Shown piece after piece: positions 1 to 9,416 of a stretch of 64,000 nt of DNA. Each line of letters starts with the position of its first letter. Within the stretch, counting starts at the first letter, position 1. A program made the position numbers and the translations under genes. The stretch lies in the NCBI RefSeq assembly GCF_002813915.1, contig NZ_CP019335.1:2215777-2279776 (forward strand), read 5' to 3'. The notes under the pieces were generated by a model. The model was not told the origin of the DNA and made no database searches. It saw only the letters and a program-made list of their open reading frames with translations. The stretch comes from Tenacibaculum sp. SZ-18. Its GTDB lineage: Bacteria; Bacteroidota; Bacteroidia; Flavobacteriales; Flavobacteriaceae.

Positions 1-180
1 TGGAAATATTTGAAATGACTCATGCAGTATATTATAAAATGATATTATAGTATTTCCTAAGTCTTGTGCAACCCAATCTACACGAAAGGTTTTAATAGTA
101 TTATTGATATTAGTTTCAAAGATGATATAATCACCAATACTCATTTCAGGGATTTCAATTGTAATTTTACTTTTAATCAT
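1..180 (-). CDS. Phage tail-region protein, partial (N-terminus only)
   Basis: An open frame of 60 codons starts with ATG at 180 and runs off the left edge of the window. It begins MIKSKITIEIPEMSIGDYII. It starts three bases after the stop of the 734-aa tail protein and is read in the same direction, so it is the next gene of the late tail operon. The product is not recognised; tail-tip, fibre or lysis genes are usual at this position. Confidence 0.6.
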   Translation of the reverse strand, partial: MIKSKITIEIPEMSIGDYIIFETNINNTIKTFRVDWVAQDLGNTIISFYNILHESFQIFP

Positions 181-183
181 AAC

Positions 184-2388
184 TTATCTATTTGCCATTA
201 AAACTTTCCACTCACCTTTACCTTTTTCTTTTACTTCGAATAAATAACCATATTTAAAAACATTTTCAGATACTCTATACTTTAGAATTCCATAAAAGAC
301 ATAACGTTCCTTACCTTCAATAATAACCTTACTTCTTAATCTCTTTGACATCGAATAACTAACAGGATGAGTAAACTTCACCCAATAAGGCTTGAATCTT
401 GGGCGACCATACTCGCTAACCTTCTTTTCTCCATTTTCTTTGCTAATAGCACCGCTTGACTCCGTTTTTAAATTTGAGTTACAATTAGAACTGATAAATC
501 GAATGTCCGAATCTTGATGATGATATAAACTAGAAGCCAAAAACAATTTTCTACGATCTCTCATTTTACTTGGGGTAAATCTCAAATTAGTGGCACTATC
601 TGGATCATAAATTCCCTCTGGCTGTTTATCAAAATCATGCTGCCATTTCCGTTCAATTAGAATATCTGTTTCTGACTCTAAGGCATCTATAAAAACATTA
701 TCCATGTCATATCTAGTATCATCCAATGGATGTGTAGATTTATGCTTTCTTCTTGCAAATTCTGGCATTGAAGAATCTGCTCTTATATCAGATAAAACCG
801 ATAAATTTCGGTCTATATGATCAAGGATATTACTATATGATGCTTTTCCATTATACTCACCAATTCCTGTGGCTTCTTCATAACCATCACCTCCTTTTTT
901 ATAACCAAATTCATAACTACTATACATAAAATCAATAGCAGGCGAAATATCGACTTCACTAACAACAAAGGGCAACTCCATCGTTACATAAGGCATGTAA
1001 AAAAAGTCAAGGTTCTCAATTCTTAAGCGTTCATTAAAACCGATCTTCTCAATCATCATTCCTACTCCACAGCATGCGTTTAATGAATCAAATATTTCCT
1101 TAAATGAAATTGAAGGTTTCTTATCTTCCTTAGAATCAAATCCTCTAATCCAAAGTCCATTGGAAACTGTGATACCACTAAACTCTCCATCATTCTCATA
1201 ACCTAATTCTTTACGCCCAAACAACTCTGAATAGAAAGATTTTTCCTTACCGGATATTATTTCAACTTCCTTTTCCAGTAATTCATGAATTTGAACCACA
1301 TCTGTATAACTAGGTTTAACTTCGCTATCCTCGGATAGGTTTATTGTACAATTCGAATTTTCTACATCCCAATCAAACCTTCCCCAACTATAATAAGGTA
1401 AACCTGTTCCCAATCTCGCATGTGATAGAATTTCGATACTTAACGAATCTCCTTTTTTCAGCTCTAAATACTTATTACCCTGTATTTGAATTCTTTTTGA
1501 AGTTACAGAGTGTGGATTCTGTAAATTATAAATCTCAATTCTTTCTTTTAGGTTTAAATCTGCACTGTTTTGATAAACAACAAGGTTTATAGTAACGTTT
1601 CCATCTCGTTCTTTACCTCGGTACGATGTCCGTTTGAGTAGTAAATCAATATTATATTCTAAGTCAATATTTTTATCTCTCTCCGCACTTAGAAAAAAAA
1701 CAAGACCAATACTTCCAAAATTTGGATTCTTAGTTTTTTGCTGACTGAATTCATCGGCATAAACATCTTTAATTTCTTCATGTGATCTACTTAGTACTTT
1801 CAATGGAATTGCTGTTTGAAGAAATACCCTAGAATCTTGTTTTGATCCATTTCTCATTTGAAAACTTACGCCTTCTTCTTTTAAAATAGATCTTAGAAAA
1901 ATCCTTCTACCAGATAACAATAATTTACGAGTGGGAATTTTTTGAATTTCTTTACCGTCAATAGTAGTTTCTCTATCAAATTCAACTTTGTGCCCTTTCC
2001 TGTTTTTAATCACAGAAGCCATTCCTCCTTCATTAGCTTTTACTTCGATTTGACCAGATTTATCCTTAAAAGTCTTAAGATCTAAGAAGTAAATATCCTT
2101 ATAAAAATCATATGAATCCTCTGGGTTTTCCTTAACAATAATGTATCTAATTTTAGCTCTAGTTCCATAAATACTTTCGATGGTTTTTATGTAGTCTCTC
2201 CCTTTACCGATGAATTTAATTTGCTTGGCTGACTTTGAAATAAACTCATCAGAATCTTTACTTCTACTTAAGCCTTGATTTGAATTGTCTTTCCATCCAA
2301 TTGGTTCTTCAACTAAGACAGGTTGAACATCATCCTCATGTTGGAGATAATGTCTTTCAATATTTGTATTTAATGTAATCAGCGTCAT
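184..2388 (-). CDS. Phage tail-tip / distal tail structural protein (734 aa)
   Basis: This 734-residue protein directly follows the tape measure gene; the two overlap in a TAATG, so they are translationally coupled. That is where tailed phages encode distal tail, hub or tail-associated proteins. No signal peptide or membrane segment is visible. The residues are mainly polar with many predicted beta strands, in keeping with a structural protein. The C-terminal 60 residues (around TFTHPVSYSMSKRLRS in spirit, near residue 670 onward) look like a compact beta domain. The role is inferred from gene order only. Confidence 0.55.
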   Translation of the reverse strand: MTLITLNTNIERHYLQHEDDVQPVLVEEPIGWKDNSNQGLSRSKDSDEFISKSAKQIKFIGKGRDYIKTIESIYGTRAKIRYIIVKENPEDSYDFYKDIYFLDLKTFKDKSGQIEVKANEGGMASVIKNRKGHKVEFDRETTIDGKEIQKIPTRKLLLSGRRIFLRSILKEEGVSFQMRNGSKQDSRVFLQTAIPLKVLSRSHEEIKDVYADEFSQQKTKNPNFGSIGLVFFLSAERDKNIDLEYNIDLLLKRTSYRGKERDGNVTINLVVYQNSADLNLKERIEIYNLQNPHSVTSKRIQIQGNKYLELKKGDSLSIEILSHARLGTGLPYYSWGRFDWDVENSNCTINLSEDSEVKPSYTDVVQIHELLEKEVEIISGKEKSFYSELFGRKELGYENDGEFSGITVSNGLWIRGFDSKEDKKPSISFKEIFDSLNACCGVGMMIEKIGFNERLRIENLDFFYMPYVTMELPFVVSEVDISPAIDFMYSSYEFGYKKGGDGYEEATGIGEYNGKASYSNILDHIDRNLSVLSDIRADSSMPEFARRKHKSTHPLDDTRYDMDNVFIDALESETDILIERKWQHDFDKQPEGIYDPDSATNLRFTPSKMRDRRKLFLASSLYHHQDSDIRFISSNCNSNLKTESSGAISKENGEKKVSEYGRPRFKPYWVKFTHPVSYSMSKRLRSKVIIEGKERYVFYGILKYRVSENVFKYGYLFEVKEKGKGEWKVLMANR

Positions 2389-5300
2389 TAGAATTTATTA
2401 TAAAGATCATTCGATTCTATATTTACAACTCCATGAATTTTCGTTCCAAGAAGACTTTTATTTATAGCTCTTAAAACACTTTGCTCTGTACTTTTGGATG
2501 CATCCTTAATAACCTTAGTTAACAATCTTTCATTCAAATCATTCTTAACTACTACCAAACGATTATGATCCATAGCTCTTTTTCCATTCTGGTCTATTGA
2601 CCTCAATTTTCCTTTACGAAAAAGTTCTTCGTACTGTTTTGGTGTTCTGGATTTAATAAAATCATCCATGTTACTATGAACCTTGTCATCTTCTTCTAAA
2701 TAAGTTAATGTTGGAGTATTTGGGGTAATGTAGAACTCACCGTTTTTTTTCTCAACAACTTCATGTACATAACCATCACCAACTTCAGCAAACTCGGCAG
2801 GTCCTCCTTTTCTACCATGCTTATATTTCGGAATAGGTTGAGATAATATGGAAGCTAATTGAATTGCTCCAAGACTTGCAACTATTGCAGCTTGAGGAAT
2901 ACCGAGTATAAAACCTCCTTGTGCAAGAGCCTTTGTAATTCCCAGACCGATATTGATTCCAGCTTGTGCAGCAGCAGATAACTTGTTAAAAACGGCTTGC
3001 TTTCTTTCTTCAGCTCTCCTTTTCTTCTCTAACTTTTGCTTCTCTTTTTCTCTTTTATCCTCTATTAATTTTTTGTTTTGTTCAGATAACGATTCATTTT
3101 CTAGTTGCTTACTAAACTTTTCGTCATTCTTTTCTATCTCAGCATCAATATTTGATATAGTCGTACCAAACAATGAATTTGATAATTCTGAAATACCAGA
3201 GTTTAATTGACTGGAAATATTGAGTATTTTATCTACTTTATCCGCAGTCTTCTTTACTTCACCATCACTTTTTTCAATAAAATCTTCGTATGAAATCTTA
3301 GCAACTTCAAGCTTAATTTTAGATAATTTTCTCTCGTACTTTGCTCTTTTTTCGGCAGATAACTGCTCATTATTTAAAAGAGTTTCAATTGCTTGAATTT
3401 GAAAATCTAATGCCTTTTTAGCATAGTCTTTCTTAATCTCAGCAATTCTCTTTTCCCTTAACTCAACAAGGTTCTCTTCATTCTCATATACACCTTGTCT
3501 TTTAGAAAATGCTTCATGTTCTGACTTAAGCTTATCATTTAAGGCTTTTTCTTGCTCATCTTTTAATCTCTCAGCCTTTCTTTTTTCTTTCTCGACTTCA
3601 AGATCTACTAAACTTTCATCTTCACGATTTCGAATACTATCTAAATCATTTTGGTACTGTTCCTCTATTAGAAGCTTCCCATTAGCCGTAAGTTTTTCAT
3701 TAGATAATAAATACTCCTTTTTTAACTCTGCTAACTTCTTCTCCGCTTCAACCCTAGTTTTTATGGAATCAAATCTCTCTAAAGATGTCTTTTCTTCATT
3801 CTTTACAATTTCTTGTTGTAACTCTATTTCTTTTTCAATTCTAAACTTAGCCAATTCATACGCTTCTCTTTCCAACCTTCTTTTATTGTCATCTGGATTG
3901 GTAACTTTATTAGATTTTTGATCTTTAGTTTTTCTTCCTCCTATAGAAATTTCGCCCGATTCCGTTTTCTTTTTTATAAGGCTATCAATAGCTTTGATTT
4001 CTTCCTTAATTCCTGAAATTTCATTATTTCGGTTCTGAATTCCATCTTTCACACTTTTACCTGCTGCCTTACGTGCATCACCAAGAGATAAAACTAAATT
4101 TGTAACATTTTCATACCATTTGACATTGTCCTCTATAGATTTACTTTCCGCATCGATTAACTTTTGATATAATTCCTGTTTTTTCTCAGCTAAAGCTTGA
4201 GCAAGAGCTTTTTTATCTAATTCTTTGATATAAGATTTTATAGCTTTAGTGGTATTCTCTGTATTGATATTTTCTAAAGTAATATTCCCCAGATATTCTG
4301 GACTAATACTGTTTAGATCTAGAATTGCCTTAAGTCTTTGCTCCTTTGATAAATTTTCGTTTTTAGCAGTATTAATTAAAGTATCAATACTTGCCTTTTC
4401 ATTAGAAATAGCCTTCTTAGCTTCTTTTCTCGCATTGTTCAATAATTTAGTTTTTCGCTCTGCAATAGTCATTTCAGAACTCATTTTTCTAAACGCTATA
4501 ACAATAGCACTAATAGTTACAACTGCTGCTGCAATTACTGGATTTGATAACGCAACTCTAAACAACTTCAGGTTCTTAATAGTAGGAATCAAACCTCTAT
4601 TTAGTGCTACTATTGCTATTCTATATGCTACAGTAAAAGATGTTGCTAATCTCTTTGCAATAGTAACAGCTACAATTGCTCCTTTGTAAGCTAACCAAAG
4701 ACCAGTTGCAGTTGTAATTACTTTAACAATTAACTTTAGATTATTTGCAAGAAACTGAATAGCTTCTTTAAGTACATTAGAAGTTCCTGTTGCCTTATCA
4801 TTCTCTAGAATTATTCCTTGCCAAGCCGACTTCAATAATTGTAAAGCTCCATCAAGAGTATCAAGTTCCTTATTCGCCATTCCTTCAGCAGTTCCTCCAG
4901 CATTTTGAAGAGCTAAATCAAGTTCTTTAGTTTGATCTATATTGTTTGCCAAAATAGAAGCAGATACAGCAGCTCTTTTACCATATTCATCATTAGAAGC
5001 TGTTAACTTATCTTGACTTCCTTTAATCTTCTCTAAGATTTGCTCATAGTTTAAACCTTGCGCAGCACTTTCTATGAATATATTCCTTAATGCAGTTGAA
5101 CTAGTAGATACATCAATACCTGCATCCGAGAGCTTACCCATTAAAGCAACTAATTTCGTGAAAGGTATTCCCGCAGAATTAGCAGCACCCGCAACAATTG
5201 GAATTCCTGTTTCAAGTTTTTCAAAGTCCAACGCACTTTTTGCTGTAGCCAAGGATAGAACATCCAAAATTTTTGGCGCATCGGTTGTAGATAAGTCATC

Positions 5301-6308
5301 AAAAGTATTGACAACTGCTCCTGTTAATTTTGCGGTACTTTCAAGATTGGAATTTAACGCAATAGAACCTTGAATTGTAGATTCTGTTAAATCTAAAATT
5401 TCCTTCTGACTAAAACCTAATCGAGCGTAGGCAATTTGTAAAGTAGTTACCTCTCCTGCGGTTTTAACTGTGGTTTCTCCTAATTCTCTTGCACTATCTC
5501 TCAGATCATTCAATTCTTCTTTTTCAACCTGCAATACTCCTGCAAGTGTTGCGTTTTGTTTTTCAAAATCACGAATAATCTTTAATCCATTTCGCATAAC
5601 TTGAATAAAGGCAAATGAACCTCCAATCAATCCAAAGTTTGTTGCGATACTCGCCAACAGTCCTTTTAAAGAATTTAATGAAGAAGAATAGTTACCTATA
5701 TTCTTACTAAACTCATCAGTTGCATTGTCAACCTTAGAAATTCTATTATTTAACTTTTCATATTCTGCTCTCGCTCTTCGAATTTGTCGTTCATTGAGTT
5801 TCTCTGAACTGAGTAAATTTTTGAGCTTCCTTTGGGCTTCTGTTCTTTTTCTGTTAAGTTTCTCATAAGCATCAACAAGACCCAATTGTTCACGAATTTG
5901 AAGTCGTTTAATTCGATTTAGAGCTTGATTTTGAACTTTTTCTTCTAAGGTTAATTTGTTGTTTCTTCTTTGAACTGCTTCTTTTTTATTCGCTAATTCA
6001 ATTTCTTTCTTTTCCGTATTAATTATAGTTTGCCTCAATTTCTCCTCTTGCATTTTAGCCTTAAGAGAAATCTGACTAACCTGAGCTTCCTTCTTTTTTA
6101 TTTCCAGAAAATCCTTTCTAGTTTTAGAAATCTTGAATTGTTTCTCTATCTCAGATTGAGCAAGAGCTGATGATTTTAAAGCATCAAAAACTCCTTTTAA
6201 TTGTTCGACCTTATCAATACCAGGTTGTAAACTCTTTGCTAAATCATTTCCTATTTGGAAAATCTTTTCGTCAATTGAATCACTAAAACTAATTTTACCT
6301 TTCGACAT
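2388..6308 (-). CDS. Phage tail tape measure protein (TP901-type core)
   Basis: At 1,306 aa this is the longest phage gene here, as expected for the protein that sets tail length. The first 200 residues are coiled coil. Residues about 240-510 carry the TP901 tape-measure core, recognisable by LRDSARELGETTV, ALNSNLESTAKLTGAVVNTF, GIPFTKLVALMGKLSDAGID and STALRNIF. Hydrophobic segments lie near residues 525-560, 590-610 and 1120-1165. Long Lys/Glu coiled coils fill the second half. It overlaps the upstream gene by 14 bp and the downstream gene by 1 bp, inside the leftward tail operon. Confidence 0.92.
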   Translation of the reverse strand: MSKGKISFSDSIDEKIFQIGNDLAKSLQPGIDKVEQLKGVFDALKSSALAQSEIEKQFKISKTRKDFLEIKKKEAQVSQISLKAKMQEEKLRQTIINTEKKEIELANKKEAVQRRNNKLTLEEKVQNQALNRIKRLQIREQLGLVDAYEKLNRKRTEAQRKLKNLLSSEKLNERQIRRARAEYEKLNNRISKVDNATDEFSKNIGNYSSSLNSLKGLLASIATNFGLIGGSFAFIQVMRNGLKIIRDFEKQNATLAGVLQVEKEELNDLRDSARELGETTVKTAGEVTTLQIAYARLGFSQKEILDLTESTIQGSIALNSNLESTAKLTGAVVNTFDDLSTTDAPKILDVLSLATAKSALDFEKLETGIPIVAGAANSAGIPFTKLVALMGKLSDAGIDVSTSSTALRNIFIESAAQGLNYEQILEKIKGSQDKLTASNDEYGKRAAVSASILANNIDQTKELDLALQNAGGTAEGMANKELDTLDGALQLLKSAWQGIILENDKATGTSNVLKEAIQFLANNLKLIVKVITTATGLWLAYKGAIVAVTIAKRLATSFTVAYRIAIVALNRGLIPTIKNLKLFRVALSNPVIAAAVVTISAIVIAFRKMSSEMTIAERKTKLLNNARKEAKKAISNEKASIDTLINTAKNENLSKEQRLKAILDLNSISPEYLGNITLENINTENTTKAIKSYIKELDKKALAQALAEKKQELYQKLIDAESKSIEDNVKWYENVTNLVLSLGDARKAAGKSVKDGIQNRNNEISGIKEEIKAIDSLIKKKTESGEISIGGRKTKDQKSNKVTNPDDNKRRLEREAYELAKFRIEKEIELQQEIVKNEEKTSLERFDSIKTRVEAEKKLAELKKEYLLSNEKLTANGKLLIEEQYQNDLDSIRNREDESLVDLEVEKEKRKAERLKDEQEKALNDKLKSEHEAFSKRQGVYENEENLVELREKRIAEIKKDYAKKALDFQIQAIETLLNNEQLSAEKRAKYERKLSKIKLEVAKISYEDFIEKSDGEVKKTADKVDKILNISSQLNSGISELSNSLFGTTISNIDAEIEKNDEKFSKQLENESLSEQNKKLIEDKREKEKQKLEKKRRAEERKQAVFNKLSAAAQAGINIGLGITKALAQGGFILGIPQAAIVASLGAIQLASILSQPIPKYKHGRKGGPAEFAEVGDGYVHEVVEKKNGEFYITPNTPTLTYLEEDDKVHSNMDDFIKSRTPKQYEELFRKGKLRSIDQNGKRAMDHNRLVVVKNDLNERLLTKVIKDASKSTEQSVLRAINKSLLGTKIHGVVNIESNDLYNKF

Positions 6309-6876
6309 CTTCTTCTAAAGCTTGTATTTTTTGAGTTCCTACTTTTATTAATGCTAAATATTGGGAAAGTGTGATTTTATTAGTGTCAATAAATCCTGTA
6401 CCTGCTATAACTGAGTAACTAATAACAACTTCATCAAACGAGGTTTGCTCTTGTAGGTCATCTCCCTTTAATTTATCTAGTTGAGATTCATACTTTGAAA
6501 TCTTTACTAATTCATTTGAATTTTCTCGTTCCACTCGATTGAGAAATGCTGTAAAATCTTCATTTGATTGTTTATATCTGTAAGACTTTAAAAGCTCAAT
6601 TAATTCTTGATCCTTGCTGTATTTCAAAGCCAAAACAGCATACTTAATTGACATTCTTTTAGACCTAATAGATTCTATCTGGGTTGATAATTCAAGTATT
6701 TTTTTACTATTCTGGTCAGTATCTACTAATTCGTATTCATGTAATATCTTTCCCCATGCTTCCGAGAGTTTAACTTCTTCTAAATTCTCTCCATTTCCCA
6801 ATAACCTAGTTTCACCAGTTTCAAGAATTCTAAAAAAAAGTTTAGCCGGTATGACATCAATAGAATCGTAAATCAT
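6295..6876 (-). CDS. Putative tail assembly protein upstream of tape measure (193 aa)
   Basis: This 193-aa soluble protein sits immediately before the tape measure gene and overlaps it by 14 bp. In siphoviruses this slot normally holds the tail assembly chaperone. I see no slippery heptamer that would make a frameshifted longer product. It begins MIYDSIDVIPAKLFFRILET, and the middle (residues 50-140) is charged and helical. It overlaps the preceding gene by 4 bp. Function is inferred from position only. Confidence 0.5.
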   Translation of the reverse strand: MIYDSIDVIPAKLFFRILETGETRLLGNGENLEEVKLSEAWGKILHEYELVDTDQNSKKILELSTQIESIRSKRMSIKYAVLALKYSKDQELIELLKSYRYKQSNEDFTAFLNRVERENSNELVKISKYESQLDKLKGDDLQEQTSFDEVVISYSVIAGTGFIDTNKITLSQYLALIKVGTQKIQALEEDVER

Positions 6877-7316
6877 AATAAAAACTCTCGTCTAAAATAG
6901 TTTTGAAAATAAGGTAGTAACCTAGTGTCTACTACCTTATTCTTATCTGCATCTTGTAATCCAAAAACATTGTTTGATAACAGGTGTTTTAAAACCTCTT
7001 TTCTCTTAGAATCTCTTGAGTCAAAAAAGACATTATCCCTATCAACTTTAGCATATAAACCATCTAAAAAGTCTCCACTTTCTAATAAATCAAAGGGATC
7101 ACCTGCTTTCTTTCTTCCGTTTGTGATTAATTCTGTTGCTTTTGAATAAAACCCCAACGGTTTCCCGAAAATATCTTCACTTTCCTGATTTATTGTAGCC
7201 CTATTATATGCTGCAAGTTCTTCTTCAAGAGTCCTAATGAAAGAATATAAATCATTCTTTATCTTCCGTGGACGTAGCTTTTTTGCCCTTTCTTGAAGAT
7301 CGTGAATTGTTCCCAT
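6873..7316 (-). CDS. Phage tail-operon protein of unknown function (147 aa)
   Basis: This 147-aa soluble protein lies in the tail operon between the tail tube gene and the tape measure. It starts with ATG at 7316, inside the end of the preceding 71-aa gene (65-bp overlap), and overlaps the next gene by 4 bp. The N-terminal third is basic and helical. No family is recognised. Its position fits a tail assembly factor. Confidence 0.5.
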   Translation of the reverse strand: MGTIHDLQERAKKLRPRKIKNDLYSFIRTLEEELAAYNRATINQESEDIFGKPLGFYSKATELITNGRKKAGDPFDLLESGDFLDGLYAKVDRDNVFFDSRDSKRKEVLKHLLSNNVFGLQDADKNKVVDTRLLPYFQNYFRREFLL

Positions 7317-7467
7317 GAGTGGCTACCTTATATGCTTTCTTCAGCTCTTCTTCTCTCTTGTTTGGGTGGATTCTTTTAAAATATAAAGTACCTCCAAACT
7401 CTTTTTTAAAGTCCGAGAAAGGACGATTATATCCTTTCTCAAAGACTATCCCTTTATAATTCTCCAT
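7252..7467 (-). CDS. Small phage protein in tail operon (71 aa)
   Basis: A 71-aa, Lys-rich protein begins with ATG at 7467, sharing one base with the stop of the tail tube gene. Its last 22 codons overlap the start of the 147-aa gene in another frame. The C-terminal tail is Ser/Arg/Lys-rich and probably disordered. Function is unknown; the tight coupling supports it being real. Confidence 0.45.
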   Translation of the reverse strand: MENYKGIVFEKGYNRPFSDFKKEFGGTLYFKRIHPNKREEELKKAYKVATHGNNSRSSRKGKKATSTEDKE

Positions 7468-8348
7468 TAATTAGAGGGTATAGTTAAACTTACAGGTTCA
7501 GCTTCATACATTGCATTAGAATGAACAATAACGGGTCCAGTACCTTTAGAATGTAATTCCATTCCTGAAACAAACTCCGCTCCTGTCATTTCATAAATGC
7601 TATCAATAGGATTTATAAATGAAGTAGGATATAATGTTCCGTCAGCAAGTCTAACCTCTAAATCATCAGTTGTAAGAGTATTTACTTCTGTTCCTCCTGC
7701 ACATCCCGAAGTTACTTTGAACTTTAAAGATGTCATTGTTGACTCAATAACATCTATATTAATATCATAGATGCCTTCTAAATCCTCTTTTGTTAAGTCT
7801 CCAGAAACAATAACTTGATCTAGAACATCATCCTTATCTTGAAAAGTGATTTCAACTTTTACATAAGGAACTTTTTCTTTTGTTGCCCTCATTCGAGTAA
7901 CATTCAAATTTGTGATCTTTCTCCCTCGAACACTCTTTCCGTCTTTATCAAAAACTCCTGAGTAATCTCCTTCTGCATTGAATTCAAATAACTCGTCATA
8001 TTCAGTATCTTCGTAGGACTTCAAAGCTTCATATGAACAAGGACTCAAGTAACACTCAAAGGTGATTTTCTCAACTCCTTTTTCTACAACTCGTGAAAAA
8101 CTTCCTGTCTCATACTTTGTATCCTCAGTACTAGCATCAGCTAACTCAAATACATCATACAAAGGCACTAAACTTTTTGAAGCTATTGCAGCTTTCCATA
8201 CATCAACATTTTTAAATGCTTTAACATCTGGAAACTTAAACCCATTTGATAATACAGGTAGTTTTAATCTACTTTCTAAACATTGATCAGAAGCTCCAGT
8301 ATTCTTAGATTTCTTTTTATTATTTGTACATAATCCGATATATGCCAT
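7467..8348 (-). CDS. Major tail (tube) protein, likely
   Basis: A protein of about 293 aa beginning MAYIGLCTNNKKKSKNTG. An upstream in-frame start at 8411 would overlap the previous gene by 50 bp and add a basic stretch, so I choose ATG at 8348, which has an A-rich leader. The body is beta-rich and has a C-terminal immunoglobulin-like segment (around VTSGCAGGTEVNTL, then LADGTLYPTSF). The position, after head-tail completion genes and before the tape measure, is that of the major tail protein. No catalytic motif is seen. Confidence 0.6.
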   Translation of the reverse strand: MAYIGLCTNNKKKSKNTGASDQCLESRLKLPVLSNGFKFPDVKAFKNVDVWKAAIASKSLVPLYDVFELADASTEDTKYETGSFSRVVEKGVEKITFECYLSPCSYEALKSYEDTEYDELFEFNAEGDYSGVFDKDGKSVRGRKITNLNVTRMRATKEKVPYVKVEITFQDKDDVLDQVIVSGDLTKEDLEGIYDINIDVIESTMTSLKFKVTSGCAGGTEVNTLTTDDLEVRLADGTLYPTSFINPIDSIYEMTGAEFVSGMELHSKGTGPVIVHSNAMYEAEPVSLTIPSN

Positions 8349-8361
8349 TTTTGGTATTTTT

Positions 8362-8859
8362 TTATTTAAAACAATTATTTTGAGAGTAAGTATAATCGAA
8401 CGAAATGCCAATAAAATGATAAGGTTGCATATCAGTTAATTCAGTCTGATAATTTTTCAAAACTTCCTGACCTTTACTTACATTAATATCATCACCTATC
8501 TTTTTACTAATCAACTCGATTAACTCAACCCTAACTTCTTCATCACATCTATGAGAGATCCCAGTTTTAATCTTTGATAAATCAAGCAGAAAAACAATTT
8601 CTAGCTTTGTCTTAACTCTATTTCTACTTACCGTATAACTATTTGAGTCGATGAAAAAAACTCTACCACTAAAAGAATTATTTAACACTAACACTTCCTT
8701 ATAATCATCTCTTTTAAAATGAATATGAAGTTTATTCTCTATAGTTTCGACTCTCCCATAAATCTCCAAATTCCAAGTAGAAAGTTTTGATTCTAAATAC
8801 TTCTGTAAATTCTGTATTTCTCTATCAATTCCTACTGGATTAATCTTAAGTACTATCAT
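8362..8859 (-). CDS. Putative tail completion/terminator protein (165 aa)
   Basis: This 165-aa soluble protein lies between the 185-aa connector-like gene (4-bp overlap) and the tail tube gene. Small alpha/beta proteins in this slot usually terminate the tail or join head and tail. The mixed helix and strand composition, with no membrane segment, is compatible with that. No named family is recognised, so the role is positional inference. Confidence 0.45.
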   Translation of the reverse strand: MIVLKINPVGIDREIQNLQKYLESKLSTWNLEIYGRVETIENKLHIHFKRDDYKEVLVLNNSFSGRVFFIDSNSYTVSRNRVKTKLEIVFLLDLSKIKTGISHRCDEEVRVELIELISKKIGDDINVSKGQEVLKNYQTELTDMQPYHFIGISFDYTYSQNNCFK

Positions 8860-9413
8860 CTTGCAGTTACAATTTTGTGATACTTCTGATTGATAAATAA
8901 TACTTTACGAATCCTTTCAATTTCTCTTTTATATCTACTTATAAAACCTTTCACAAAAACACCATTCTCTTTATCATTAATACCGTTTAAATCAATAAAC
9001 CAACGTTTGATATTATTGGTGTTAAATTTTTCAGTAAGATTAATTCGAGTACTGTTTAGAATATCAAACAATACTGATGATGTGTTTTTTAAAATGATAG
9101 CATAATCAAAAAGAGAAATATTTTCATTTATCCAGATTTCCTTTATTTCTTTCTGGTCATAGAAAACATCATGAAGCATTTGAAGAATCGCTCTTTTCTT
9201 TAATGAATCTAATTCATCCTTGAATTGAGTATTGGTAATATCAATATGAACAATCGTTTCATAAATAATAGGAATTCGAACACTTGAATGTTCTTCCTGT
9301 AGGTAACGACCACTTTCAGGTGAGTTAAAATTCAAATAACTAAAACTAGTGTTAAGAGGAGTTTTCCACTCAACACGAGTTTTTAATAATTCATATGCTT
9401 CTAAATGATTCAC
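8856..9413 (-). CDS. Putative head-tail connector protein (185 aa)
   Basis: This 185-aa protein starts four bases after the capsid gene stop, in the slot of head-completion/adaptor proteins. It begins MNHLEAYELLKTRVEWKTPL and is rich in helices, Asn and Ile. The 4-bp ATGA-type overlap with the next gene indicates coupled translation. No motif is diagnostic; the call rests on gene order. Confidence 0.45.
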   Translation of the reverse strand: MNHLEAYELLKTRVEWKTPLNTSFSYLNFNSPESGRYLQEEHSSVRIPIIYETIVHIDITNTQFKDELDSLKKRAILQMLHDVFYDQKEIKEIWINENISLFDYAIILKNTSSVLFDILNSTRINLTEKFNTNNIKRWFIDLNGINDKENGVFVKGFISRYKREIERIRKVLFINQKYHKIVTAR

Positions 9414-9416
9414 TAA

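Noticed and set aside
4249..4689. 146-codon plus-strand frame, hydrophobic
   Set aside because: It mirrors the tape measure protein's Ala/Ile-rich part; antisense shadow.
6295..6876. Programmed frameshift in a tail chaperone gene
   Set aside because: The position suits one, but no slippery heptamer or extended second frame is visible; the overlap with the tape measure is just 14 bp.
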